DNA from: Ehretia macrophylla
Taxonomy: Eukaryota; Streptophyta; Magnoliopsida; Boraginales; Ehretiaceae
DNA length: 64,000 nt
Reading direction: 5' to 3'
Assembly (NCBI GenBank): GCA_037974665.1
Contig: CM075773.1
Span: 47,136,080 to 47,200,079, forward strand
This document shows, one piece after another, positions 35,301 to 45,672 of the stretch. A model generated the notes under the pieces. The model was given only the letters and a program-made list of their open reading frames with translations. It had not been told where the DNA came from and did no database searches. A program made the position numbers and the translations under genes. The first letter of the stretch is position 1; the number at the start of each line of letters is the position of its first letter.

Positions 35301-36444
35301 TATCTATCATGATATTCATGTGATTCTTGATCCTCCACACAAAGTTTATGGATCTTCTTTTTTTCATGAGTGCTTGGAAATACTTGGTGTTCTTTTCTCC
35401 TTCCACTAACCATTTACAACCTGATTTTTGTTGCCAATATCCATCCTCAATAGTGAGGATTTTGAAGAGATTGGCTTTAGCTCTTAAGAGGTCCTCGTGT
35501 TTAAAGTTGCTTGGATCACTTGCCTGCAAACCTTCAAGATAGTTCACCTTCTCTTTAGCTTCAAGAACTTTTTGAAATATGTTACCAAAACAATTTTTGT
35601 TCCACCATTTCAAAGTTTCCTTGAGCCTGAGTTGTTTGAGCCAAAATTTCATGATACCTTGATTAGGAAGAGGAGTCTTCCAGTTATCCTTGACAAAGTT
35701 TAAAAAAGAATGGTGGTGAGTCCAAACATTGAGAAATCTGAAAGAACTAGGACTTCTAGAAAAAAACTGAGAACAAGAAATAAGTAAGGGACAGTGATCA
35801 GAGCCTGTTATAGCAAGGTGCTACACATACATAACTGGAAAAAGATTAGCCCACTCAGTATTAATGCAGATCCTGTCAAGCCTTTGAAAGATAGAGTTGT
35901 TAGTCCAGGTGTATTTATTACCAACAAAACCAACATCATTTTACCCATAGTCCAAAAGGCAGGCAGCAAATTCTTCAATAGCTCCAAAACAAAGGGGAAC
36001 CTTAGAAAGCCTTTCATCAGCAGACATGATAACATTAAAATCCCCACCAACTAACCAAGGGCCATTTATTATTTGAGCAGAAGTAGAAAGCTCATCCCAT
36101 AGTTCTCGTCTTTCAATTCTGCAGTTTTTAGCATAAATAAAGGAGGCAAAAATAGTTGCAGGCAACCAATAACAAGAAATAGAGATGAGTAAGCTTTGTT
36201 GATGATCTCTAATAACAGAGCAATTCATATTTTCATTCTAAAACAACCAAATCTTGTTAGAACTATTTCATGCAGAACAGTTATAACCCAACCGCCAACC
36301 ATAAAAAAAGAGTTTGCTATTATTCACCATCGGTTCAATGATAGCAAGAATGTTAGAAGAGTGAGTTTTGATCAGCTTTTTTAGTCTGCTAAGACCCTTA
36401 GGTCCTGCAATACCCCTGATATTCCAGATAAGTCTACTTATCAT
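32335..36444 (-). pseudogene. LINE ORF2: endonuclease, reverse transcriptase, zf-RVT, RNase H
   Basis: ATG at 36444 opens MISRLIWNIRGIAGPKG, the standard start of the endonuclease (WNIRG). WLVGGDFNVIMSADERLS near 36060-36000 is its active-site block. Reverse transcriptase follows: SAAGPDGFSSLLYQHCWEII, then FKLDMAKAYDRIQWSFL, then LSFVDDIIVFSNGS, with FVDD in place of the usual FADD. A tryptophan-rich zf-RVT-like stretch lies near 33180-32941. The RNase H (32844-32335) keeps its four acidic positions: NIDGS, KTELLAL, VEMDAL and QPADYFA. The reading frame is interrupted by several stops and shifts, so no full protein can be made. Confidence 0.88.
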
Positions 36445-38262
36445 TGTGGTTTATTGGAGTTGGAAGCTTTAGAAGTTTTTGAAGGAGTTTTAGTGGACAA
36501 ACCTCTACTACGAGTGCGAGGTGGAGACCTGGAAGCAGTTGCAGCTACAGTTTTTGTTGAAGGTTTACTGAGGTTCCCTTGAAGAGTAAGACTGCCTATT
36601 GATTTACTTCTAGTGAGCTCTCTAGGGTGTGATTCTTCAAGACTATTTGTTGTATCTGAATCCTCAAAGGTATCTGAAGAAGCACACACTTTAGAAGGGG
36701 AAAAATCTGGATCTTGACAAACAGAGGGCTCTATTTGATTAGATGAGGGGTGGCTAGTATCTTGATTCTCTGGACAATGAACTCCATAAGGAATTTTTGA
36801 ATCATGAGGGGGAAAGCCTTTTTCAGCATTATCTTCCACGTTCAGCTATATAAAATTTGCCAATTAGCTCTGAATTCTTGGGATGGTTTTTAGCTTCTGT
36901 TTCTGCAATTATGGGATGAGAAGACTGATTTGCTAGTGAGCTTGAACCTTCATTATTAGGCTAGACAGTTTAAGCAAGTAAATCCACAGATTCAGCAACT
37001 TTTTCAGAAGAGTTATTAATGTCTTTATTCCAGCATTGAAAATTTGAAGCAGAACTTGTTTCTCATTGAGAGGGGAAGCGGATTTAGACTTGAAAGAAGC
37101 ATTAGAGTCAAAGTTGCCCATATTGGGCATTTTCTCAAACACTTGGACTGTACTTTGATCCCCTGCTTTAGTGACTAACTGGTGTTCAACATCCTTATCC
37201 CCTGGAAGATTTTCAACATCAATAACATCATCCCCAGCAACATTATCATCTTTACCCCCAATCTTTTTCTCCTCCTCAACTTCGTTGAGGGCATCATAGG
37301 TATTTCCAGTAGTGATCCCATTAATTTTATCCCCATTATCTTTCTTTTTGTCAGCAATATGAGATTTAGCAACATATCTACCTTTTTCCAAGTGTGATCC
37401 TCTTTTTGTTGAGGGATGTCCTGCCGAGGTCCAACATGTTCTGTAGCCAAATTTTTTTTATCTTTGTTTCCATCTCCTTTGCCTTTGTCTCTATCTCCTT
37501 TGTCTTTGTCTTCATATCCTTTATTGTTAGCTGCTTGCCTAGGTTTGTTGTTCTCTTTAAAGCACTCACTTTGGGGGTGACCAAGATGAAAACACTTGGT
37601 GCAGTAATTTGGCATTTTTTCAAATTTAACCTCTTGCTAGTAGCCTCCGATGTTTTGACCATAATTTTTATCTCAAATTTGAATCCAAATATGCTCTGGT
37701 AGTGTTTGTAAACAGTCGTATTCGATACATACTCGAGCTAGAGCTGGGCGAGAGCCATTAGATGTGCGTTCATCCATTTGCAATGGTGTCCCTAGGGCTT
37801 TCGCAATGTTCAATAGTGAGGATTTCTCAAAAAGATGAGCCCTAAGAGACGAAAATGAAACTAGACTGGAACAATGGAGGATTCCTTTTCAGGAGAGAAA
37901 TTCATAGACCATTTGAATGTCCGCATCTTGTTGCCTGCAATATACCAATTTTCTTTCTCCCACATCCGCTTGTAATCTACCTCATTTGTAAGCTTGATGA
38001 GGATGTGCTTTGGATCTAACCACTGTAGGTCAAAAGCCCCCAATAAGCTTCACACCGACAAAGGCTTTACGGATCTGCTACATTTTAGGCATGCGAGTAA
38101 ATTTACCCACGATTGCAAATCGCAGTGGTTTTGTAAGAGCTTCGATTTCATCACTAAAGAAAACCATTGATGGAGCATTCTTGTATGTTTGGGAGTACTC
38201 AGTCACTTTGGACATTGCAAAAGTTAAGCAATTAAGCAACTCTGCGGCTGTAATTTTAGATT
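36441..38262 (-). pseudogene. LINE ORF1: DUF4283-like domain and CCHC zinc knuckle
   Basis: Minus-strand codons from about 38250 read AAELLNCLTFAMSKV... FAIVGKFTRMPKM, then (past a stop) IRKAFVGVKL and FDLQWLDPKHILIKLTNEVD. This is typical of the DUF4283 RNA-binding domain of plant L1 ORF1. A zinc knuckle C-x2-C-x4-H-x4-C (CTKCFHLGHPQSEC) follows near 37605-37560. A charged, Lys/Asp/Glu-rich linker comes next, with NTGNTYDALNEVEEE-like sequence (NTYDALNEVEEEKK), and then a Ser/Thr-rich tail ending SNKPQ. Stop TGA at 36441-36443 overlaps the ORF2 ATG. Frame changes separate the parts. Confidence 0.85.
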
Positions 38263-38635
38263 AGCTAAAACAATAGGTAAATATAAATTACCAGGGTTAA
38301 CAATTAATAATAAGAATTGAATTGGGCTATATGCCCACAACTATTAATTTTGGATCAATATTAAAAAGTTATTATTTTCTTAAACAATATGTTATATGTG
38401 TATGTATATAAATATATAAATATTTTATTAATTTATTATTTACTAAATTAATAATCGAGTTTTCGGGTTTCAGATTTTTTTTAATTGCGATTACCAAACT
38501 CTATTAGACTATCCGTCGATATCCACTTATAAAAATCAAACCCGTACGGATACTCCATCGTTTTCTTAAACGAGTTTATAATCGGGTCGGATACCTATCG
38601 AATTCAGGTTTAAACACTACCTGTTGTCATCCCTA
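38263..38635 (-). other. hAT 5' terminal region
   Basis: Sub-terminal sequence with 'tcgggtttcag', 'aaacccgtacggatactc' and 'atcgggtcggatacc', ending in the terminal 'tgttgtcatcccta' (38624-38635). Confidence 0.6.
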
Positions 38636-38712
38636 CTACAAACTATTCTTGTACTAACAGGATATTTCTAAAAGCATGCCACTACTCTATCCTTCATCAC
38701 AAGAGCACTTCT

Positions 38713-39770
38713 TTACACAACTTGGATTAATGGATTCCGACTAGAGTTCATCCTTAGGCTGCTTGAAGAAGGATTGGCATGAAAAGCTGACTGCGTTGTT
38801 GTGCAGGAAAATTTCACATTTAGTCTCTATTGTTTGCAACATGTTTCAGTTTAGTCCCTATTATTTAAAATATCTCAATTTAGTCCATATTATTTCACCA
38901 AAAGTCTCAATTTAGTCTCTATTGTTTAAAATGTCTCAATTTAGTCCATATTATTTAAAATATCTCAATTTAGTCCCTATTGTTTCCAAACAGTTTTAAT
39001 TTTGTCCCTATTATTTTTAAAAAGTTTTAATTTTGCCCTTATTGTTTCGTTAAAGTTTCAAATTTGTCCCTATTATTCAATAACTAAATTAATTTTTTCT
39101 GAAAAATAATAGGGATGAATTTGAAACTTTTTGAAAACAATAGGGACAAATTTAATTTTTTTTGAAAATAATAGGGACGAAATTGAGAAACTGTAAACAA
39201 TAGAGACGAAATTGAATTTTTTAGGAAAACAATAGGAACTAAATTGAGACATTTTTAATAATATGGACTAAACTAAAAAATTTTGCAAACAATAAGGACT
39301 AAATGTGAGATTTTCCCTTGTCATGCCTTCAACTAATTTCAATGAGAGAGAAGGCAGTCGTGCAACACCAATGGATTCCCCTAAACTCAGATTTTGAACT
39401 GCCAAGCAGCTCATCAACATTGATTGGGCTCTTGGAATGAACTGCTGTTGGCTTAAGCACGTCATGTGTCCCCTCTTTCGCCTGCTCTACATTGCACCCA
39501 GGCCAAATTGGAAAAGACAACGGGAAAATTGGTGGAACATAGGCAAGATATACGACTGGATAAGAGTTTTGCTTTGTGTCTCCATTTGTTGAGAGTTTTC
39601 AGAGACAAAATCAGTTGATAATACTGGGGGTGTTGATGGACTACAGAGTGAAAAGCAGTCAATTGTCACAAAAAGGTTTGATACATCATAAAAAAAGATG
39701 CATATAAATGAACCATTATCATTTCAAGTGATTGGAAAAATATTTCTAGTGAAAAAATTTTAGTCCACCA
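38713..39770 (-). pseudogene. MYB-related transcription factor pseudogene (KUA1/MYB1R1/MYBS3-like), C-terminal part
   Basis: Minus-strand codons give, in order: a decayed SHAQKYF-like stretch near 39745; PPVLSTDFVSENSQQMETQS; FPIWPG; KPTAVHSKSPINVDELLG; SLGESIG; SLSLKLVEGMT. After the foldback insertion they continue with TQSAFHANPSSSSLRMNSSR and NPLIQVV, and a stop at 38713. The KPTAVHSKSP-NVDEL and QSAFHANP blocks are hallmarks of the C-terminal region of KUA1/MYB1R1-type R-R MYB repressors of plants. The MYB DNA-binding helices upstream are not recognisable. At least two frame shifts (near 39530 and 39400) plus a 513-bp insertion make it non-functional. The lost N-terminal part suggests a partial duplicate or retrocopy. 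Confidence 0.85.
38805..39317. mobile_element. Foldback Mutator-like element with TAGTCCC subrepeats (1 of 4)
   Basis: The ends are inverted ('aggaaaatttcacatttagt' and the inverse of 'actaaatgtgagattttccc'). Each arm consists of five to eight 30-40-bp direct repeats of the type 'tttagtccctattgttt...aaaatgtctcaa', and the second arm is the inverse. The flanking 9-mers TTGTTGTGC and TTGTCATGC match at 7 of 9. The insertion splits the MYB pseudogene between SLKLVEGMT and TQSAFHANP, which fixes both boundaries independently. Confidence 0.85.
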
Positions 39771-40758
39771 CTGACAATACGCCAGATGGCATCGGACCAC
39801 GCGCACACACACACACAGAGATATATACACTAACAACCATCTAAAAGAAGGCCAATCTCCAAGCATTGGTGAGAATTATACGCATCGTACCAAACAACAG
39901 TATTGTGTTCACAGAGATTACCATTAAAATGTCCAGAAAAAGGCCGAAAATTCCTCGTCTGCGTTCCAGAAAAATGCAAAATCAAATTTAAGCATGCATA
40001 AATCATCAAAGCATTTACAAGTTAAAAATTTGCTGCTACCTCTGTAATCTTTTTTCACTTGCTGATCTTTGGTAGGTTGTCAAAGATTGTAAGCTTCCAA
40101 TATTACATGCAAATGAGAATTTATCATTGTGCTTTGACATTGCTATGTGACATAATGGATCAAAAGCATAACTTTTCGATATTTTAGAGTAACAAATTTG
40201 AAGGCGAAAGATGACGCCGGATTGGTTGATTCTCACTTCCAATTTCCAATCGTCAACGTTTTTATTAGAAGTGGATTTATGGCGGTGTAAATCTGCGAGT
40301 ATCGTGGGTTTAAAAAATAATTGAAATTAATTATTTTGGAGTAATAAATTTGAGATTCAAGACAATTATTTTTAAAATTATATTACTTGTCTCATTTACA
40401 AGCACATATTTTAGGTTTGGGATATGAAAAAATGATATTTAGAGCGACTAGGTTCTGAGTAACTTGTCTTTACAAGTACGTTAGTTTTTCATTGTCCATC
40501 TACATTAATATGATACATAATAGAAGAGTAATTTATAACATAGTGTTGTGGGTCTTCGAAATAGTTTATAAAAACCTTTTTAAACCTATGGATTTATGAT
40601 TTATACAATTAATTTTAAGCTTATAATACTAGAGATTTTGAACCTAAAACGTAATACCGTGTACCAGCGAACCATGTTTGCAAGTGTCTCTCTGGTGGGA
40701 GTAGAATGGAGCACACATGTAAAAACTTTCAATTCGAGGCTAGCCAAAATCGTAATTC
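39771..40758. other. No gene seen
   Basis: AT-rich DNA with a short (CA)n run near 39803-39817. The ORFs at 39666-39866, 40036-40242 and 40596-40784 have no supporting features. Confidence 0.5.
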
Positions 40759-42122
40759 TGTTTGGATTGGACGAGGGAAAGTAAAGGCAAGTATAATAGA
40801 GGAATAAATAATAAGAAGAATGAAAGAAAATGAATTTCTTTTCATTTAGCTTGCAAAAAAATATAACAAGGGAAAGAAAGGAAAAAGAATTTATAATTAT
40901 TTGTTTGAATTGAAAAAAGAAAAGGAAAAGAATTGATCATTTTAAATGAAAAGTTACTTTAAACACTTTTTTCTTATTCATTGTGATGTTAAGGATATAA
41001 TTGAAACTATATAAAAGTATTAAACACAATTAAAGGGAGAATAGCATGAATATTCCTCTTTGTTTTCAAAAAATTTAATTTAGTCTTCATTATTTTAAAA
41101 TATTCAAAAAGGTCCCTAATATTTTTTAAAAGATTCAGTTTAGTCCCCATTATTTCAAAAGGTTCAAAAAGGTCTTCAATGTTTTCCAAAATGTTCAAAA
41201 AGGTCTCCAATATTTTTTAAAAGATTCGAGTAGTCTCCATTATTTCAAAAAGTTTAAAAAAATCCCTAATATTTCTCAAAAGAATCAAAATAGTCCTTAC
41301 CGTCAAAACAACCGTTATATTTGACAGACTCTCTTTCATAATACAGTCTGACACATGAGAAAATTTAATGGGGTCGCTACTAATATGCAAAACAACGTTG
41401 TATAGGTCCTCTTCTTCCTCGTGCCTTGCGAAAAAAAAATTATAGATTATACGTAATCTTTAAAAAATCGTAACTCCTTCAATTTTTGTCCAAATTTCAT
41501 AAAATTTGGTTCGTTAGAATGGAAATTTCAAGGAGAATTCATAATCTATAATAGTCACGTGATTCAAATTACAAAAAAAAATTATTTCTTTTACCTAAAT
41601 TTCTCTTTAAAGACTGGTCACGTGGCTACTATTTTGTCAAAATTAATTGTTATTTTGATGGTGAGGACCAGTTTGAGTCTTTTAAAAAATAGTAGAAAGT
41701 TTTTTGAATTTTTTGGAAAACATTGGGGACTAAATTGAATCTTTTAAAAAATATTAAGAACCTTTTTGAACCTTTTAAAACAATGAGAACTAAATAGAAT
41801 CTTTTAAAAAATATTGGAGACCTTTTTGAATATTTTGAAACAATGGGAATTATACTGAATCTTTTAAAAAACATTAAGGACCTCTTTAAACCTTTTAAAA
41901 CAATGGAGACTAAACTAATTTTTTTAGAAACAATAGGGACTATTCATGCTATTCTCCCACAATTAAAATATCTCACTCATTAAACTTGCTTTTCCATCCA
42001 TAAAAGCCCAAATTGAGATAAGGTTTTTCAGTTTCTCCATAACTTTTTTCCCCCTTTCAAAAGTTAACCAACCAAGCTGATTGATTCCTTAACCTCTCCA
42101 TTTCGTTTCCTTTAAAAACTGC
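40759..42122. mobile_element. MITE with TGTTTGGATT ends, enlarged by a nested foldback element
   Basis: Left 'tgtttggattggacgaggga' faces right 'actgcaatccaaaca'. Sub-terminal purine-rich DNA ('gggaaagtaaagg') and its pyrimidine-rich inverse ('cctctccatttcgtttcct') lie just inside. Removing the foldback element at 41035-41958 leaves about 430 bp, similar to the related MITEs at 51873-52220 and 56700-57136. Confidence 0.75.
41035..41958. mobile_element. Foldback Mutator-like element with TAGTCCC subrepeats (2 of 4)
   Basis: The ends 'gggagaatagcatgaata' are perfectly inverted. The arms are runs of 'ttcaaaaaggtcccta/aat/atttttaaaa' subrepeats of about 35 bp, about seven on each side. The core (about 41300-41640) is unique and contains 'taaccgttatatttgac'-like sequence without an ORF. 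A perfect 9-bp target duplication ACAATTAAA flanks it (41026-41034 and 41959-41967). It is inserted in the MITE at 40759-42122. Confidence 0.92.
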
Positions 42123-42800
42123 AATCCAAACATATGTAAATAAAGGGTTAAGTGGAATAGTGGGATAACGAGTATTATAGTCATTCTAAGTTTGAATCGG
42201 CGAACCTCGCTAAGGTAACATTTTGTGCATGTGTTTACCACATTTGGCACGAAAGAAATGGTAGAGTTCATGGGTCAGGATCTAACATAGAGGAGCAAGT
42301 TATCAATAAAATCTTGTTGAGTTAGGGACAAAATTTGTTTACAAAGTAAACATGTGAATAGTTTTGAAAAAATATTTTTATGCACTATGTGGCATATTAC
42401 GGATAGGCTGATGTAAAGGCACTGAAAAAGATGTACATGTTTTTAGTAGTGGAATGAAACGGTTACTTGTCGAACAAAAAAAAAAAATTTAAATTGGTTT
42501 CAACCTCCATTGTATTAAAAAAAAATGATGAATTACAAAATGGGAAAATCACCATAATCGTTTCCTTTCCTCTTAGCATGAGGCTCAACTTTTCAAAAGA
42601 CGGGAATTTAATACAGAACGGGTTATGCAAAGAAACTTACATGAAAAAACCGCTCACTTTTTTGTTCATCGTATTTTCATCATAAGCCGCGGTTTTCATA
42701 CATCTTTGTTGTTCATTGATCGGGCACATTAATTATTTTTAACGACTAACGTAACTAAGGGCAGGTCTTGGATCAGTTGGTTTTTATTAAGTGCATCATC
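42123..42800. other. No gene seen
   Basis: Nothing supportable. The ORFs at 42089-42271 and 42467-42685 lack recognisable features. Confidence 0.5.
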
Positions 42801-42807
42801 AAAGAAT

Positions 42808-42815
42808 TATAAATA
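42808..42815 (+). promoter_or_regulatory. Candidate TATA box of family copy G
   Basis: TATAAATA about 230 bp upstream of the ATG at 43036; a second similar motif (TTTATAGATAG) lies near 42948. The 'tatagaccttttct' context follows both. Prediction only. Confidence 0.4.
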
Positions 42816-43006
42816 GACCTTTTCTACTACTTCATCTCCTGCATACCACAAACAACAGATAGACATTCTGACTTTTTGCAACAAGGTCGTATTTCATTTC
42901 AGTAAATAACTAAAACATGAAGTTTCTTCCTAACCTTATGCTATTTATAGATAGACCTTTTCTTTTTCTTCATCCCCAGCAAATCCAATTGCATGCTCCT
43001 TATTAG

Positions 43007-43021
43007 CTTTCTTCTTCACAG
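43007..43021 (+). other. Candidate 3' splice site of a 5'-leader intron
   Basis: The pyrimidine-rich 'gctttcttcttcacag' precedes 'gtgatcttaattatATGG'. The intact copy has the parallel 'ttttttattcgtag' before 'gtaatcttatATGG'. The shared position suggests an intron in the 5' leader. The donor is not identified with confidence. Confidence 0.35.
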
Positions 43022-43035
43022 GTGATCTTAATTAT

Positions 43036-43561
43036 ATGGCAGAGGCTACAAGAACAATTCATTTTCTCCACCTCCTGGGAGAAAATTTATATGCCCAGTT
43101 TAATATCATATGTATGAAAATGAAGTGTCTTCGTCTACAAAGCTGCCATACTTTGGTGACTCTCACCATACTATTCTTGCTTCTAATTTTGCTCAACTTT
43201 CTGGAATTGAAGTGTCAAGCAAAAAATGAGTCTCCATTCGAAACCCATCTGGAAACAATGTTTGTAGCCATTACAAGTCTGCTCATGTATTGCTTCTCGT
43301 ATCATGTTATTTCAAAAATTCCGTTGAGCATTAATTCCTCCCATTCTTATGCGAAAATTGTTCAAAAAGTTATGGTGGTTTTTTGCTACTCTGTCAATGG
43401 CGTCTCTGTACTCTGTTCTTTTCCCAGACTCCGTCCGTCCGGTTTTGTATCTGCTGCCCTTTTGTTTTTCAGCAGGTGACTTGCTATACTGCAAATTCTG
43501 CACATTGTGGCGTTTGTTATACTGGAAAATTATGGTCAAGGTTGATTCACTTCCTGTGTAG
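43036..43561 (+). pseudogene. Nearly complete family member with one frameshift (relic G)
   Basis: ATG at 43036 gives MAEATRTIHFLHLLGENLYA... through the first two membrane segments, NESPFETH and HSYAKIVQKVMV. One extra base in the T-run near 43380 then shifts the frame, and the natural continuation (FFATLSMASLYSVLFPDSVR ... DLLYCKFCTLW ... VDSLPV) lies in the next frame and ends at 43561. Relative to the intact member, the segment between KIMV and VDSLPV (about 30 codons) is deleted in frame. As it stands the shifted ORF ends after 147 codons. It is a young pseudogene, with most of the sequence still clean. Confidence 0.85.
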
Positions 43562-45016
43562 CTACAGTATATATAACTGCAACAAAAATGGATACAATTT
43601 CTATTTTTTGATGATCTAATCTGTGCACGGCAGATAGTACTGCTTATGACATATAATGTATCTAAACAAGAGCGGATGTACGTTCAGGACGGTGGGGACT
43701 ACAACTTCTATTGGTCTAAAAGAACGATAATAAATTGGTGTATTTTAAAAAAAAAAAAATTAAATATCAATGTATTTTTATTTTAAAAAATTAAATAGTT
43801 CCCATCGAAAAAAAATGTATTCATATAGTTGAAAAATAATATGTTACTCCCACTGAGAAGAATTCGTAAATACGCCCTATATCTAAAGATTGACATTTTT
43901 CTATTTTTGTTTTCTCTGTAAAACTTTTTATTGTTCAAGTCCACAAAACAAGAAGCATGAAGACATTTTCCTATTTAAAATATATATATATATATATATT
44001 GTGCCATTCAAACCTCAATAATAAAACAAAATAAGCTCCAATCCAACTGGAAATTCAACATGAATGATCACAGAACATTTGTACGATTTTCCCTTTCGAT
44101 TACATTCAAATGTTGTTAAAGCACCAAGGTAGAATGGAAATGAGAGAATTCCAAGCAACCAAAATGAGAATCCTCCAAACCCCTTCCTTAAACAGATACA
44201 ATCATCCAAAATTGTCATCCATTCAATTGCATTTCACATAACATGAAATTTATGTAAAGCTTGATTCCCCTTATCTCCAGATACTTGTGTAAAGCTTTCT
44301 ACAAATTGTCATCCAATTTTTGCATTTCACGAGGAGATGCATGTATCAGTCATGGAGCATTTGTAGAAAAGCAACTATTCTAATTCATGTTAAACACTAA
44401 CAGACGTAGCCATTGGCTATGGTATATACAACTCTGTGCATAGGCACATTCTGAGTTGAAAATTCTTTTTTCTTTTTAGTGTTAAAGGGAAAAAAAATAA
44501 AATTTGTGAAGTCTTCATCAGACGAATGATCAGATAGTATTTCTTATTTGATCGAGATTAAATTTGGTCAATAGGTTTGCAACTCAAGCTTCTACAATCT
44601 GAACGATGGAGATCAATGTTGGAATATTTTAAGGCCGATTGTCCTTTTCTGTGGTGATTTTCATCATTATTCAAATAAATTTATATCTATAAATTTTTAT
44701 TTATTTCATAAGTGTTAAATTTTGCTTTGATGTTCAAAGATTCTTTGTTTAGTACTGTAGTTGATTTTAATATATGACCATGATAGACGTTTGTCATTTT
44801 TGTGTAGAGTAAATTGGATTTATATTCCTTCTGAATTAAATCAAAGGGAGTCATACTTTGAAAACTCAATTTGTGTTATAACGTGCTCAAATTATGTATT
44901 GGTTTAGTTATAACATATTGTACTCTATCATAATATAAAGCCAACAGTTTTTATTTATAGCTTATATAAAAAAAAATTATCTATAAACAAGGACATGCTC
45001 TCCCTCTTTTACTAAA
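43562..45016. other. 3' flank and spacer; no clear gene
   Basis: 43610-43650 resembles the 3' flank of relic F. A minus ORF at 44015-44218 (67 codons) has a hydrophobic stretch (FSFWLLGILSFPFYLGAL). The related flank at 55640-55730 does not keep that frame, so I do not call it. 44870-44995 is shared with 9160-9300. Confidence 0.5.
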
Positions 45017-45204
45017 GTATGCGCAATTTCTCTGCAGCTTCGACAATACGTGATTTGTATAGAGACGAGATGCTCTCCCTTTTGCTAAAGACTTGGGATG
45101 AAAATTTTAGCACTCGTTTTATAAGTATCCATTTTCAATTTCTTGATCAAATACAAGTCCTCAGTCCTCTAACCGACCATTTTTATCTTCACAAGTGCTC
45201 TCAT
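45017..45204 (+). repeat. Conserved upstream block of a family copy (matches 1476-1659)
   Basis: Partner of the block at 1476. The 74-codon ORF starting at 45019 is a read-through of this leader into relic H. Confidence 0.7.
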
Positions 45205-45243
45205 ATGGAGGAGGCTACAAGAACAAGCCATTTTTATCGTTAG
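45205..45243 (+). pseudogene. 12-codon N-terminal stub of the family (relic H)
   Basis: ATG at 45205 reads MEEATRTSHFYR and stops. It matches the first ten codons of the family and keeps the conserved upstream block. A nearly complete copy (relic I) begins 468 bp downstream. Relic J before copy K is arranged in the same way. Confidence 0.7.
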
Positions 45244-45672
45244 TCTTTTCTTTTCTTTTTTCTAAAGGAAAAGTAACTTTACCACAAAAAAAGATTTAAA
45301 TGTAAAATTTTAAAAAATAAGAGACATATTTGTCAAGCATGATAAAAATCTGTGACTAACTAAGATATTAATCCACATAATCACAATTCCACTTTTCGAA
45401 GAATCAGTGTACAGTAGCTAGTGCTACCTCATATTACAAGTCTTGTATCTTGAAATCCTCCCTGAGTAATTAGATTTTGTTTTCTCATAGTGTTTCAGAC
45501 ACTCTATGCTAACTTTTAGTATAGTCTAGCTTACGCCCAAAAGTACAAGAAGGCATAGAGATATTTTCCTATTAATGGCAAAAACATAATTATGTTATTT
45601 AAACAAGACTTGATTGAACATGAATGGGGCCATGACAAACTCAGTGAAAGAATGAAGAAAAATATATCTTAT

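Larger units (their letters stand above)
31968..38262 (-). mobile_element. Nearly full-length plant L1-type LINE
   Basis: About 6.3 kb on the minus strand. ORF1 carries a DUF4283-like domain and a zinc knuckle. ORF2 carries an AP-like endonuclease, reverse transcriptase, a zf-RVT-like region and RNase H, followed by a 3' UTR ending 'ccttttgccaaaaaaaaaaa' (poly-A at 31968-31979 on this strand). The 5' end is not sharply defined: recognisable ORF1 codons begin near 38250 without a preceding ATG, so it may be slightly 5'-truncated. It lies in the 5' region of the hAT element in the same orientation. I did not find a clear target duplication. Several stops and frame changes make it inactive. Confidence 0.9.
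23939..38635 (-). mobile_element. Ac-like hAT transposon, broken, carrying an LTR element and a LINE
   Basis: The minus-strand start is 'tagggatgacaacaggtag' at 38635, close to the CAGGGATGAAA-type ends of Ac-like elements. Sub-terminal sequence at both edges is rich in 'cgggttcgggtttgg', 'acccgtcgg' and related GGGT/ACCC motifs (23945-24060 and 38455-38620), as in this superfamily. Between them lies a BED-finger transposase on the minus strand. Removing the two insertions leaves about 1.7 kb. A candidate target duplication (tCTACAAg on the left, aCTACAAa on the right) matches at only 6 of 8 positions, and the left terminal repeat is not recognisable. Confidence 0.65.

Noticed and set aside
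34473-38264. Plus-strand ORFs across 34-38 kb
   Set aside because: Shadows of the minus-strand LINE ORFs, whose endonuclease, reverse transcriptase and zinc-knuckle motifs are unambiguous.
39268-39669. Four overlapping minus-strand ORFs as separate small genes
   Set aside because: They are pieces of one frame-shifted MYB C-terminal pseudogene.
44015-44218. Minus-strand 67-codon ORF with a hydrophobic stretch
   Set aside because: The related flank near 55640-55730 does not preserve the frame, and no family is recognised.
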